NCBI RefSeq assembly: GCF_004634245.1
Contig: NZ_SJTF01000003.1
Location: 310,001 to 374,000 of the forward strand
DNA from: Flavobacterium foetidum
GTDB lineage: Bacteria > Bacteroidota > Bacteroidia > Flavobacteriales > Flavobacteriaceae
Length of the DNA: 64,000 nt
Direction of reading: 5' to 3'
In this document: one piece after another, positions 36,848-46,279 of the stretch
Layout: the number at the start of each line of letters is the position of its first letter
How positions within the stretch are numbered: the first letter of the stretch is position 1
Program-made: the position numbers and the translations under genes
The notes under the pieces: model-generated
The model's database searches: none
Seen by the model: only the letters and a program-made list of their open reading frames with translations
What the model was told of the DNA's origin: nothing

Positions 36848-39800
36848 TTAAACGGTGTACTCTTTAAGTTCCTTAAATTCTTTCGGGGTTTTTCCAAAAT
36901 ACTTTTTAAACGAACGTCCAAAATATTTTGGATCATTATATCCACATTCAAAACTTATTTCTGAAATGTTTAATCTTTTGGTTTTCAACAAAACCTCAGC
37001 CTTTTGCAGTCGAAGCGACATTAAGATATCTGAAGGCGACTGATTTAAAGTTTCCTTGAAAATGCGATAACATTTTACTCTCGAAGTCCCCAATTCCTCC
37101 ACAAGCATTTCGACATTAAAAGAAGGGTTATGCAATTGCTCCTTAATTATTTCTAAAGCCCTTCTCAGGAGTTTTTCATTTGCTGTGACATGTGTATTGT
37201 CTTCCGTAAGAATCTCGAATATTTTCTCTTGGATTTTGTGTTCTCTCAGAGGCTCAATATTGTGATTAATCAAACTGTCTATTTTTTTTCTGACAAATGA
37301 TGCGCTAGCCGGAAGCTGAATGTGGGTTTCGATTCCGATTTCTAACAGTTTTTCATTCAAATCATAATTGATGTCTTCTGAGATATAAATCATAGGTATT
37401 CGGATATTCGAATTTTCTTTATTTAATTTTAGAAAGTCAACCAATTTTTTAGAAAATTCTGCCTGATACAAAACCAAAGCCGAAATATCTATTTGTTTCA
37501 TTATTGAGTTCAAATTGAAAACAGAATTTTCAAAAATCAGATTGAAATTTTCGCTTTCCAAGACTTGGCTCGCCGCCGCATTATTGTAGGTGTCGCCGAA
37601 AATTAGAAGTGATTTTTTATCAGACGAAAATTGATCAGCATTATTAAAATTTTTCCACGAAATGGTTTCTTTGAAATTAATCTCAGGATCCACAATTTCT
37701 ATCGGAATACACAAAGTCATACCAAAATCGTTTCCTGAAAAGGGAACCAATTTTCCATCTAAATCTTCCAGTAAAATCTGCAAGGCTTTAAAATACGGGC
37801 TGTAGTGCGAAATGTTGTACCAATTGTCTTTCAGAATAATACTATCCGAAGTCGCTTTGATTTCGATAAAATTGCTTTTGTAGGCGATCGCAATATTCAG
37901 AGTGCTGTCTCTGTCTGAATACTTGCTCAAGTCATTAAAAAAATACTGCATTGCCAGTTTTAAACGCAGCACGTCTACGATAGAAAAACATTCCGAATTA
38001 TCTATTTCGCAGGTAAAATTGACTTCATTTCGCTGTAGGTCTTTTTTTAGCCTTTCGACATTATTCTTAAAGACAGGAAAAAGGTCTGCAGTTGATTTTT
38101 TTATCGGACCAAGGTCTTTTGCATGTTCGAGGTAATTCCATTCTGAAATAAGTTTTACCAGCTTGCTTGATTGCAGTATTAAATCGCGATGCGTTTCTGC
38201 ATCTTTTTTAAAAGTGCTTGAAATTTTAAGAATTTTAGATATTGGTTCCTGAAACTCTGCCAACATAAAAGCCTTAAACTTCTCTATTTCGAAATTTTCC
38301 TTTTTTAAGTTGCTATGAAGAATCAGAAGTTTTTCTTTTTGTTCGATGATTTTTCTGTTTTTTTTATCCAGTTCTTCATTTACTTTTATCATTTCCTTTT
38401 TCTGGTTTTCGATGACAGCTGTTCGGGCCGCAACTAGTTCTTCCAGATATTTTTGCTGTGCAATTGCGGCTTTGTTTTTTACATAAACCACTATAATGCA
38501 GATTATCAAAATTATACCCGACAAGAGTATATAAAAAAATATCGATTCGTAAAATGCTTTGCCAATGCGGAGAGAAAAATAAGCTGGTTCTGGTTTTCCG
38601 TCTTTGCCTTGTTTGATAACAAAGCTGTAAGTTCCAGAATAAAGGTTCGAGTATTCTATTTTATTATTTGGAGGCAGCACCTTCCATTTTTCATCCCTTC
38701 CCTCCAGTTTATAATAAATATCGGTTTTCTTGTTCCTCGGAAAAACAATCGGAATTACCTCGATTTCTAAAGAATTGCTGTTAAAACTTTTTTTGATTGC
38801 TTTTGATGAATTTTCGACACCGTCGATTTTCAATTTAATTTTCGCTTTAGCATTGCTGGCATAAATATTTTCTGGATTGAAATAATTAAGACCTTCTACT
38901 CCTCCAAAAAACAATTTCCCTTCCTTATCCTTATAATAGGCCCCTTCGGAAAATTCTGTGCCCTGCCATCCTTGGTTAGGAGGATATGCCGTAACGGTGT
39001 ATTTATTTTTATCTATAGAAGCAATTCCTTTTGTAGTGCTCATCCAGACCTTATCGCCGTCTTCGATAAGTCCGTAGACCATATGACTTGGCAATCCTTC
39101 TGATTCTGTAATATTCTTTACAACACCCGTCTTTTCATTAAAAACCGTTACTCCTCCGAGAGAAGCAATCCAGTAATTATTAGATTTCTTGTCTACCAAT
39201 ACAGCATAAATACTGTTTCCTAAAATGCCTTCTTTTGTGGTGATCTGCTTTAAGGAATTGTTTGCAAGATTAAAGATAATTACGCCATGATTTTCGGTCG
39301 AAATAACGAGATTATCATTATTCTTCTTAACATTTCTTATGTGATATTTACTCAGCAATTCCTGCCCTTTAAACTTTTCGAAGCGTCCGGTCGTCAAGTT
39401 AAATTTGGCTAATCCTCCCCAGCATCCCATCCAGAGCTGTTTGTTTTGATCCTCATAAAATGAATAACACCTAGTAACAGAAACACCGTCTGTCATGTTA
39501 TTTTCGTAGCTAGTGCATGTATTATTCTGAATACGCAAAATTCCCTTGTAAGTTCCCGCCCAAAGGCTTCCATCGCTTGATGCAAACAAGCTTCTTACTC
39601 TTTGCCAATCTGGATGCGATGCGGTTTTGCTTATTTCGAATTTTTCAAAAAAATGATTTTTATCGTTATAAAAATAGAGTCCTCTTGTGTAGTAACCCAA
39701 CCAGATTTTTCCTTTATTATCTTTTGTAATTGCTCGAATTGTTTCGTCTGGTAGATAAGGCTGCTTAACAGGATGCGGCAGAATTGAATTCATTTGCTCA

Positions 39801-40546
39801 GAACCTGTAAATGCCATACTTAGACCTCCATCCTTCTGACCTAGCCATATATTTCCGAAACCATCCTGATGAAGGGTTTCTATTTCATTATTCTTAAAAG
39901 AGTACGGTGCATACAAATCTGCCGTAAGATGCTCTATTTTATTTTTATTGGTTATGATATACAATCCGTTCTCGCGAGTCGCAAACCATGTATTTCCAAA
40001 TTTATCTTTTAGCACATCATTGATAATCAATGTAGGATATTTAGAAAGCAAAGCTTTTTTCAGATTATCGAAGTCGGCTTTTTTTACATCGTTTTGAGCT
40101 ATTTCTGTAAACGATTTGTTGTTGTATTCGTAATAGTCCGCAGCAGTTTGCACTACGATATTTTCTTTGTGCGATAAAAAAATATTTTTAGGTGTAGCTT
40201 TAAACTTAAACTCTTCAAATTCGTCATTTCCGAGATAGCAGTTTACGTAACCTTCCTTCGTAATGATCCAAATTTTTCCGGTTTTATCTTTTTGTAGTCG
40301 GGTAATATAGTTGCTAGAGATTGATTTAGGATTGTTTAAATTATTTTTAAAAACCTTAAAGTTATATCCGTCAAAATAATTTAGGCCATCCCAAGTAGCA
40401 ATCCATAATCCGCCATCTTTATCATTTTCTATATCTGCTACCGAATTGTTGGACAAGCCCTGGCTTGTAGTAAAATTTTCAAATTTTTTATGCTGCCCAA
40501 ATGAGAATAATGTAAAAAGATAAAATAATAGAAGTGACCTATTCAT
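36848..40546 (-). CDS. Hybrid two-component-like regulator with degenerate phosphorelay
   Basis: ATG 40546 starts a signal peptide (LLLFYLFTLFSFGQ). The 1232-aa protein has sensor propeller repeats (LWIATWDGLNYFDG, IWLGQKDGG, LWAGTYKG, LWMGCWGG), a Y_Y_Y domain, a membrane segment near 680, a coiled coil, a kinase-like region, a receiver-like region and an AraC helix-turn-helix (ISEISFECGYNDPKYFGRSF). The H-box reads AEFQEPI instead of HEFRTPL, the ATP-binding N and G boxes are not recognisable, and the receiver has VLYQAEFS where the phospho-Asp should be. It probably still controls the adjacent susCD but not by phosphorylation. Confidence 0.88.
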   Translation of the reverse strand: MNRSLLLFYLFTLFSFGQHKKFENFTTSQGLSNNSVADIENDKDGGLWIATWDGLNYFDGYNFKVFKNNLNNPKSISSNYITRLQKDKTGKIWIITKEGYVNCYLGNDEFEEFKFKATPKNIFLSHKENIVVQTAADYYEYNNKSFTEIAQNDVKKADFDNLKKALLSKYPTLIINDVLKDKFGNTWFATRENGLYIITNKNKIEHLTADLYAPYSFKNNEIETLHQDGFGNIWLGQKDGGLSMAFTGSEQMNSILPHPVKQPYLPDETIRAITKDNKGKIWLGYYTRGLYFYNDKNHFFEKFEISKTASHPDWQRVRSLFASSDGSLWAGTYKGILRIQNNTCTSYENNMTDGVSVTRCYSFYEDQNKQLWMGCWGGLAKFNLTTGRFEKFKGQELLSKYHIRNVKKNNDNLVISTENHGVIIFNLANNSLKQITTKEGILGNSIYAVLVDKKSNNYWIASLGGVTVFNEKTGVVKNITESEGLPSHMVYGLIEDGDKVWMSTTKGIASIDKNKYTVTAYPPNQGWQGTEFSEGAYYKDKEGKLFFGGVEGLNYFNPENIYASNAKAKIKLKIDGVENSSKAIKKSFNSNSLEIEVIPIVFPRNKKTDIYYKLEGRDEKWKVLPPNNKIEYSNLYSGTYSFVIKQGKDGKPEPAYFSLRIGKAFYESIFFYILLSGIILIICIIVVYVKNKAAIAQQKYLEELVAARTAVIENQKKEMIKVNEELDKKNRKIIEQKEKLLILHSNLKKENFEIEKFKAFMLAEFQEPISKILKISSTFKKDAETHRDLILQSSKLVKLISEWNYLEHAKDLGPIKKSTADLFPVFKNNVERLKKDLQRNEVNFTCEIDNSECFSIVDVLRLKLAMQYFFNDLSKYSDRDSTLNIAIAYKSNFIEIKATSDSIILKDNWYNISHYSPYFKALQILLEDLDGKLVPFSGNDFGMTLCIPIEIVDPEINFKETISWKNFNNADQFSSDKKSLLIFGDTYNNAAASQVLESENFNLIFENSVFNLNSIMKQIDISALVLYQAEFSKKLVDFLKLNKENSNIRIPMIYISEDINYDLNEKLLEIGIETHIQLPASASFVRKKIDSLINHNIEPLREHKIQEKIFEILTEDNTHVTANEKLLRRALEIIKEQLHNPSFNVEMLVEELGTSRVKCYRIFKETLNQSPSDILMSLRLQKAEVLLKTKRLNISEISFECGYNDPKYFGRSFKKYFGKTPKEFKELKEYTV

Positions 40547-40695
40547 TGCTTGTTGTTTTAACTCGCAAGGATACAATACGCACTTTATCTAATTATAAAT
40601 AATGCGTTAAGTTTAAAAATAAGCATGAAATTAAACGCAGGCAATTGAACGGACAGAATCTGTATCTGTGATCACGCATGGTTTATAAAAGGCTA

Positions 40696-40742
40696 AAAAA
40701 TAAAAACCCTTGTGCGTTGTATCTTCAAGAGTTTTTATTTTT
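40696..40742 (-). terminator. Terminator of the metzincin cluster
   Basis: The stem AAAATAAAAAC-CTTG / CAAG-GTTTTTATTTT is interrupted by single mismatches. It lies about 40 bases after the stop at 40784 and ahead of the regulator gene. Confidence 0.65.
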
Positions 40743-40783
40743 CAGTGATTTTAGGGAAGACTAAAAGTCATTTTTAGCATTTT

Positions 40784-41209
40784 TTATCTTTTATAATAAA
40801 AATACAGTTTACGGTTTACATCTTCGCCTTGTTCTACAGCTATCCTGATGCTATTTTTATTTCGTATCTTATTTATTGCATTACAAATGTCTGTAAAAAA
40901 GAATTCGCCTCGCTGAATCGTAACAACTTCTGAGGTCCAGCGATCTCTAGTTGTCGACGACTCTTTAGGAAGATCAATCTTTTTAACTTCGCTGCTTTCA
41001 GCCTTGAAACTTTTAAAGTCAACACTTTCTTCAGGAATTGATGCTGTTCCCGTATAAAAAAGATAATATTCATTTTTACCAGGTTCAACAAGAATGACCG
41101 AATCAGGATCATGGATGACTTTGTTCAAAATAAATTCAATCTTAAGTACGTCGCTTGTATAAATAGCCGCCTCATACTTAGCAGTTACATTTAAATCTTT
41201 TTGTTTCAT
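40784..41209 (-). CDS. Hypothetical protein of the metzincin cluster
   Basis: This 141-aa protein has no signal peptide and no recognised family. It alternates beta-like stretches (SVILVEPGKNEYYLFYTG) and charged helices, and ends FYYKR. It lies 97 bases after the metalloprotease gene on the same strand, with a terminator after it, so it probably closes a three-gene unit. The function is unknown; an inhibitor or partner of the protease is only one possibility. Confidence 0.6.
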   Translation of the reverse strand: MKQKDLNVTAKYEAAIYTSDVLKIEFILNKVIHDPDSVILVEPGKNEYYLFYTGTASIPEESVDFKSFKAESSEVKKIDLPKESSTTRDRWTSEVVTIQRGEFFFTDICNAINKIRNKNSIRIAVEQGEDVNRKLYFYYKR

Positions 41210-41305
41210 AATTATTGGATTAGTGTTTTTAATTCGATTATTAGGAGAAATTGTTTTTGGTAGTTTTATTAAAAGGCATTACATAATGCTACTTCGCTGA
41301 TTTTC

Positions 41306-42418
41306 TCAACAATTGCATTTTTGTACATTTCCATAAAAGGAACAGATTTTAAAGGTTATTGGTTGGCTAGGCGTTACAAAAAAACATCCAAATGTTTTCC
41401 ATGCTCCGGGTTCTAGAGTAAAGGGTACGTGTTCAAAAACTTCTCTTCCTTCGTAAAGCCATCTTTTGGTGACACAACCAGTAATTGCACTGGTATTATG
41501 CATATTGGTAAGTCTGTAGTAGCTATAACCATGCACTACGCACGAGAACTGATCTACATAATAATTATCTGCTCGTAGGTAGTTTATAGATCCATCCGAA
41601 GTAGCTTCAGCATTTACTTGTACAAGATTTAGCCCATTTTCATCCAAAGAGCCAGTTTTTCCATTTTCGGTCATATGGTACGAAACGAATTTCTTTATCG
41701 GAGTTCCGTTAATTTCAGTTAATTGGTTGCTCCATACCAATTGATATAATTTTTTTAAATCTTGAATGTCGCTGTTTTCTAATTTGCTTTTCTCACCATA
41801 ATTCATAATAGAGAAAGGAGTATCTGTTCCAAACAGTTCGCTTTTCCATTTCGTTTCCGTAATGTTGGCGAAAAAATGGCGCAATCCAAAAATATGCCCC
41901 ATTTCGTGCTGCATCGTTTCTATTTGCTCTTGATAAGATTGCTTAAACATGGTGGGATAAATGTACAATGTGTTTTGACCTGCTCCAGGAAAAAACGCAG
42001 AGGCCAATACGCAGCCCGATTTATCGCAGTCTTCTATATGCATGTCGATTTCAAAATCCCATCCGTCTTTGACTTCATGAAATTTAACAGGACAGGCATC
42101 TTTCCAACCTGTTGTTGCTTGCAGAAAAAGATCTCGGACGCCGTTTTTGGCAGTTTCAGGATTTTTAAAATAACTATCAAACGATTTACTGAATCGCCAG
42201 TTTAGCACTACCCCGAAATCCCAGAGCGGTATAAAACCGTCTGTAGCGTCTACCCTAATTTTATTCGGATTTCTATTATCTGGCTCAGGATAACCTTTAG
42301 AATCGGTAACGCAGATTACCTTGTTGTTGTAAATATGTCGATATTCTTCTGCTGGCAGAAATGTCGCTGTATTCAGATCAAAAGCCGAATCTGTTGTGGG
42401 TGTTTTCTTTGTTTCCAT
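41306..42418 (-). CDS. Metzincin (matrixin-like) zinc metalloprotease without signal peptide
   Basis: This 370-aa protein has the zinc motif HEMGHIFGLRHFF at about 167-179 and the Met-turn SIMNYGEKS, placing it with matrixin/astacin-type metzincins. The last 130 residues are a separate, beta-rich domain. The N-terminus (METKKTPTTDSAFDLN) is hydrophilic with no signal peptide, unusual for a metzincin: it may be cytoplasmic, exported by another route, or need processing. It sits between two small unknown genes. Confidence 0.85.
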   Translation of the reverse strand: METKKTPTTDSAFDLNTATFLPAEEYRHIYNNKVICVTDSKGYPEPDNRNPNKIRVDATDGFIPLWDFGVVLNWRFSKSFDSYFKNPETAKNGVRDLFLQATTGWKDACPVKFHEVKDGWDFEIDMHIEDCDKSGCVLASAFFPGAGQNTLYIYPTMFKQSYQEQIETMQHEMGHIFGLRHFFANITETKWKSELFGTDTPFSIMNYGEKSKLENSDIQDLKKLYQLVWSNQLTEINGTPIKKFVSYHMTENGKTGSLDENGLNLVQVNAEATSDGSINYLRADNYYVDQFSCVVHGYSYYRLTNMHNTSAITGCVTKRWLYEGREVFEHVPFTLEPGAWKTFGCFFVTPSQPITFKICSFYGNVQKCNC

Positions 42419-42450
42419 TTTTATTTTAGTTAATAATTTATATTCTCTAC

Positions 42451-42858
42451 TTATCCTTTATAGAAAAGCGGTATCAATAAAGTGTACAAAATCAAGATTA
42501 CAGAAGTAATTAACTCAAAAGAAAAGCCAAGTACATCGTTTGTATAAGGTGAAGCTGTTGCAAAAGCCCAAATTAAAAACCCGATTGTCGAAAACAGGAT
42601 TTGACGTTTTTTCGAAATTCCCAAAACTTTAATCAAATAAACAGGCGTAAGAATCATTAGAATAAGGATAATGATCCATAACAAATGAGACTTTTCTGCT
42701 TCAGGTTTTTGCTTCGCAAAAGCTATTATCAAACCTGATATCGAAATGTAAGCAGCGATAATTTCTGCAGGAATCAGCTTTATTAATCGATCTTTAAAAT
42801 CATTTGGAGCTACATTTTGCACTTGCAACTGTGGAGCCGATTTAATTTCTCTAGACAT
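42451..42858 (-). CDS. Small integral membrane protein
   Basis: This 135-aa protein has four hydrophobic segments (IIAAYISISGLIIAFA, LLWIIILILMILTPVYLI, STIGFLIWAFATA, ITSVILILYTLLIPLF) after a hydrophilic start. No family is recognised. It is 32 bases before the metzincin gene and heads the unit. It could anchor or export its products, which is speculation. Confidence 0.65.
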   Translation of the reverse strand: MSREIKSAPQLQVQNVAPNDFKDRLIKLIPAEIIAAYISISGLIIAFAKQKPEAEKSHLLWIIILILMILTPVYLIKVLGISKKRQILFSTIGFLIWAFATASPYTNDVLGFSFELITSVILILYTLLIPLFYKG

Positions 42859-43076
42859 AACTTTTAATGTTTAGTTGTTGCCTACTCTATAATTCCCTTT
42901 TCGGCTGCCTGGCTGCATTTAAACTAATATGCACTCCAAAAGTATCACTGCCAATAATTTAGCGACTAGGGTAAATACCCAAGAAAAATGTAGTTTTTTA
43001 ACTAATTTATTAGATTTTAACAATCTATGTTTTATTTACAGGAAAATCGCTACTTTAGCTAACGAAATGATTAATA

Positions 43077-43109
43077 GGGGTAAAATCTGATTAAATAGGG
43101 TTTTACCCC
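43077..43109. promoter_or_regulatory. GGGGTAAAA inverted repeat before the two-component operon
   Basis: GGGGTAAAA (43077-43085) and its exact complement TTTTACCCC (43101-43109) lie about 70 bases before the lipoprotein gene in the divergent region 42859-43175. A related GGGTAAATACCC occurs near 42980. Regulator binding, perhaps by the LuxR-type protein of the operon, is inferred. Confidence 0.4.
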
Positions 43110-43175
43110 ACTATGAAGGTGAGTATAATTATAAAATTTGAAGAATAAATTATTAACCCTTAAATAACTTTAATC

Positions 43176-43838
43176 ATGAAAAAATGTACCCTAATTTTAA
43201 TGGTTATTTTAACCATTGTGTCTTGTAAAAATGGAAAAGAAGAGAGCACGGGTGTTGCTCCTGAAACTACTGTAGATACGTCAGTTTCAGCTTCTACGAT
43301 AGATTCTTTGACTTTGGACGATTATTATAAATTAACCAATATCGAAGAAAAAGCAAAATGGTTAAAAAAGAATGGTGATCGAGTTAAACGCAAAATACTA
43401 GAAGATGCTGTTTTAAAAGATCATAAAGTAAATGGCACCATAACTAATCAAAAAGAAAAGTATGTTATTACTTGGGGAGAACTTAAAAAAGTAATAAAAA
43501 ATCATGGATATGATGCCTATTTAAATATAGAATATAAAGAAGATAAAATTAATACCGTGAAGATGGTATATGAATATATATCCAAAGAAGGTGGGCCACA
43601 TTATCGTTTTTCGACAGCTTTAATACGAAGTTTGGCAAAAGAATATGGCAAAAACAATGATAATGCCCAATTTCAATTCAGTTTCGCCATGATTGATCAA
43701 TCTACAGAACCTGTTGTTGTCATTCAGGTCAATGCAAACTCTCGTAACGGACAATCGGTAAATGAGACGCCATTTTTCGATTATTCAACTGACCCTTCAA
43801 AAAAAGATCAAAGTCTTAATCTTAATATACCATTGTAA
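43176..43838 (+). CDS. Hypothetical lipoprotein upstream of the sensor operon
   Basis: This 220-aa protein has a lipoprotein signal (LTIVSCKNGKEES), then a low-complexity Ser/Thr/Val linker and a domain containing YVITWGELKKVIKNHGYDAYL and QFSFAMIDQSTEPVVVIQV. No family is recognised. It precedes the membrane protein and histidine kinase genes by 11 bases and may be a periplasmic input component, as inferred from position. Confidence 0.7.
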   Translation: MKKCTLILMVILTIVSCKNGKEESTGVAPETTVDTSVSASTIDSLTLDDYYKLTNIEEKAKWLKKNGDRVKRKILEDAVLKDHKVNGTITNQKEKYVITWGELKKVIKNHGYDAYLNIEYKEDKINTVKMVYEYISKEGGPHYRFSTALIRSLAKEYGKNNDNAQFQFSFAMIDQSTEPVVVIQVNANSRNGQSVNETPFFDYSTDPSKKDQSLNLNIPL

Positions 43839-43849
43839 ATCAACACAAT

Positions 43850-44488
43850 TTGAATATACTAGACATCATAAATCCGATAAAAGCATGCGTTGTAATAACG
43901 CTGCTTTTTGGTTTATGGAATCTGCGACGGAGAATTAAAATGCATCGTTATCTGCTTTACATTCTTTTTGTAGTTTTTTTTACAGAATTGATTAATTCTA
44001 TTCTAGTATACAATAACAGACCCATTCGAATACCATTTAATATCAGTATTATTTTTCACGACATTTTTTGGATGCTCGCATTTAGAGAAAACATCAATCG
44101 AAAAAAATTGGCCAATGTAATACTCTGTCTTTTTGCGCTTTTTTCTGTTGTCAACTTTATAATTATAGAAATAGTAGACGAATATAATTATTACACCTTC
44201 GTTTTGGGCGCTCTTTTATATGTCTCGCTTTTCATTTATGAAAGCTACAAGCAGTTGAAGGAAGAAAATCTTATGTATTTTTTATCCAACAATTATCTGC
44301 TTTTGTTTGCGCCAGTGTATTTCTTTTTCGGTATGGGCTTGCTGTTGGGATTCAAACCCTTGGGAGTTACAAAAATGCTTTTATTTGGTCAGGTTACGCT
44401 ATATGTTTTCATTGTTAATATAGTCTGTATCGCCTATTATTCTTTAATCAATATTTATATCTACAGAGAAAAAAATAACTACAAATGA
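43850..44488 (+). CDS. Multi-pass membrane protein next to the histidine kinase
   Basis: This 212-aa protein uses TTG 43850 as the likely start, since the next ATG would remove the first membrane helix. About six membrane segments are visible, with short charged loops (NLRRRIKMHR, FRENINRKK). The stop overlaps the kinase start by 4 bases. The kinase itself has only one membrane helix, so this protein may be its sensor module. No family is recognised. Confidence 0.75.
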   Translation: MNILDIINPIKACVVITLLFGLWNLRRRIKMHRYLLYILFVVFFTELINSILVYNNRPIRIPFNISIIFHDIFWMLAFRENINRKKLANVILCLFALFSVVNFIIIEIVDEYNYYTFVLGALLYVSLFIYESYKQLKEENLMYFLSNNYLLLFAPVYFFFGMGLLLGFKPLGVTKMLLFGQVTLYVFIVNIVCIAYYSLINIYIYREKNNYK

Positions 44489-45258
44489 ATCAAGTCGTAA
44501 TAGGAATAATAATCGCCTTTCTTTTTATTGGTTTAATACTGTTTTTTTGTGTTATTCTGATTCGTCTTTATTTTAATAAGATAAAAAAATACACAGAAAT
44601 TCTACATGAGAAAGATCTAAATTTCCAAAAAGCTATTACTCAAACCGTAATCGAAACTCAGGAGCAGGTACTGAACAACATTTCTCAGGATCTTCACGAT
44701 GATGCCGGACAGCAGCTGACGTACATCAATTTTCAAATAGAAAACATGAAGTTGGATTCTCCCGAATTGGAAGAAAAATTAGAACCAATATCACAATCAT
44801 TAGGAAATTTATCAAAATCGATACGAAACATCAGTCATGCCTTGAACAGCCAATTGTTATTACAGCAAGATCTGATAAAAGCTATAGCCACAGAAATAAA
44901 ACGCCTGAAAAAGAACAGTAAAATCGACATTTCATATTCTTTTGAAGAAATTGAAGTCAAAAGATTCAATGACAATGAAAAAATCATTATTTATCGCATT
45001 TTTCAAGAATGCATCAACAATGTTTTTAAACATGCCAAAGCTTCTAAAATGAGCATTTCAATAACCACAAGCCCAGATTTTAAAATGATCATCGAAGATA
45101 ACGGCAAAGGATTTGATTCTTCCGACAAAAAAGACAAATTATCTTTGGGATTGATCAATATGACAAACAGAGCCGACAGTATTGCTTACAATTTTACAGT
45201 AACAAGCAAGATAGCGTCTGGCACCGCAATTACCCTTTCTGAAAATAAACGTATTTAA
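44485..45258 (+). CDS. NarL-type sensor histidine kinase (HisKA_3)
   Basis: This 257-aa protein has one membrane helix at the start (IGIIIAFLFIGLILFFCVIL), a short coiled coil, the phospho-His box QDLHDDAGQQLTYIN (about 70-84) and a HATPase domain with FQECINNVFKHAKAS (N box), IEDNGKGFD and LGLINMTNRADSI. It has no periplasmic sensor domain and should signal to the response regulator 3 bases downstream. Confidence 0.92.
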   Translation: MNQVVIGIIIAFLFIGLILFFCVILIRLYFNKIKKYTEILHEKDLNFQKAITQTVIETQEQVLNNISQDLHDDAGQQLTYINFQIENMKLDSPELEEKLEPISQSLGNLSKSIRNISHALNSQLLLQQDLIKAIATEIKRLKKNSKIDISYSFEEIEVKRFNDNEKIIIYRIFQECINNVFKHAKASKMSISITTSPDFKMIIEDNGKGFDSSDKKDKLSLGLINMTNRADSIAYNFTVTSKIASGTAITLSENKRI

Positions 45259-45261
45259 AGT

Positions 45262-45915
45262 ATGGAACAGACTACTATTTGTATAATCGATGATCATGCT
45301 ATTGTTAGGCAAGGCCTAAAGGAATTATTGCATAAAATAGGCAATTACAAAGTAATTAATGAATTTGACAATGGCGATGATTTTTTGCAGGCATTACCCA
45401 TAAATCCGTCTCCCGATATTTATATTCTGGATTATTCTATGCCTAGCATGAATGGCATTGAAGTGTTAAAAGCTCTAGAAGAAAAAGAGCAAGAGTACAA
45501 AATACTATTGCTGACCCAACATTTTGACGAACAAATAATAGATGCCGCTTATCATCATGGCGCTAGAGGTTTTTTACATAAAAACTGCACAGCGCACGAT
45601 TTGAAATTTGCTATAGACAACATCATTAAAATAGGTTACAACAACGTTTCTGAAATTCTTAAACGCGTACGCAAGTATGACAACAATAGTGGAAAAAAAG
45701 AAAATATTAATTTGACACAGCGTGAATTTGATTTCCTGAGATTGGTTTGTGATGAAAGAGAATTAACCTATGAGCAAATGGCAGAAATTATGAATCTATC
45801 CATAAAATCTATCGAAGCCTATAGAGCAAGCTTATTTGAAAAATACAATATCAAATCAAAAGTCGGACTTGTACTGTTTTCTTATAAACACCGCTTAACT
45901 GAGCCTTTTTTATAA
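45262..45915 (+). CDS. LuxR-type response regulator
   Basis: This 217-aa protein has a receiver domain (IIDDHAIVRQGLKELL, phospho-Asp in YILDYSMPSMNGIEVL, Lys in FLHKNCT) and a C-terminal LuxR helix-turn-helix (LTQREFDFLRLVCDE, YEQMAEIMNLSIKSIEAYR). All phosphorylation residues are present. It is the partner of the kinase before it. Targets are unknown; the palindrome at 43077 upstream of its own operon is a candidate. Confidence 0.93.
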   Translation: MEQTTICIIDDHAIVRQGLKELLHKIGNYKVINEFDNGDDFLQALPINPSPDIYILDYSMPSMNGIEVLKALEEKEQEYKILLLTQHFDEQIIDAAYHHGARGFLHKNCTAHDLKFAIDNIIKIGYNNVSEILKRVRKYDNNSGKKENINLTQREFDFLRLVCDERELTYEQMAEIMNLSIKSIEAYRASLFEKYNIKSKVGLVLFSYKHRLTEPFL

Positions 45916-45977
45916 ACAGGGAAAAAGTCATTCTTCTCGAACGTCTATTCATTATTTTTTGGAATATATTCATAAAA

Positions 45978-46005
45978 AAAGAGCTGTTGGCAAAAACAGC
46001 TCTTT
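45978..46005 (+). terminator. Terminator of the two-component operon
   Basis: A perfect 11-bp stem AAAGAGCTGTT / AACAGCTCTTT with a 6-base loop, 62 bases after the response-regulator stop. Confidence 0.85.
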
Positions 46006-46081
46006 ATAGGTTTCTCATGTAGTGTACAAGCTTACTAATTCAAATACTAAAATAAAAAATGAAATGAAAAACCAATATTTT

Positions 46082-46276
46082 AACTCGTTGGGTGAAATTA
46101 TTTTCAACACATAGAAACATAGTTTAACTAAACTTAAAAAAGGCGTTTCACTAGTCTAAATTCACATAGTTTAGCTATGTGTGGAAACTTGTTTCGTCCA
46201 TTTTCTTTTTTCGCCACAAAAAACTATGCCTCTATGTGTTAAAATGCTTTTATTTTTTAATTACACCCAACGGGTT
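46082..46276. repeat. Palindromic intergenic repeat, copy A
   Basis: The inner ends AACACATAGAAACATAG (46106-46122) and CTATGCCTCTATGTGTT (46224-46240) match the ends of the repeats at 49137 and 51471. The outer arms AACTCGTTGGGTG (46082-46094) and CACCCAACGGGTT (46264-46276) pair 12 of 13. The centre is shorter than in the other copies and holds its own ACATAGTTTAGCTATGTG palindrome. It encodes nothing I can support. Confidence 0.75.
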
Positions 46277-46279
46277 ATT

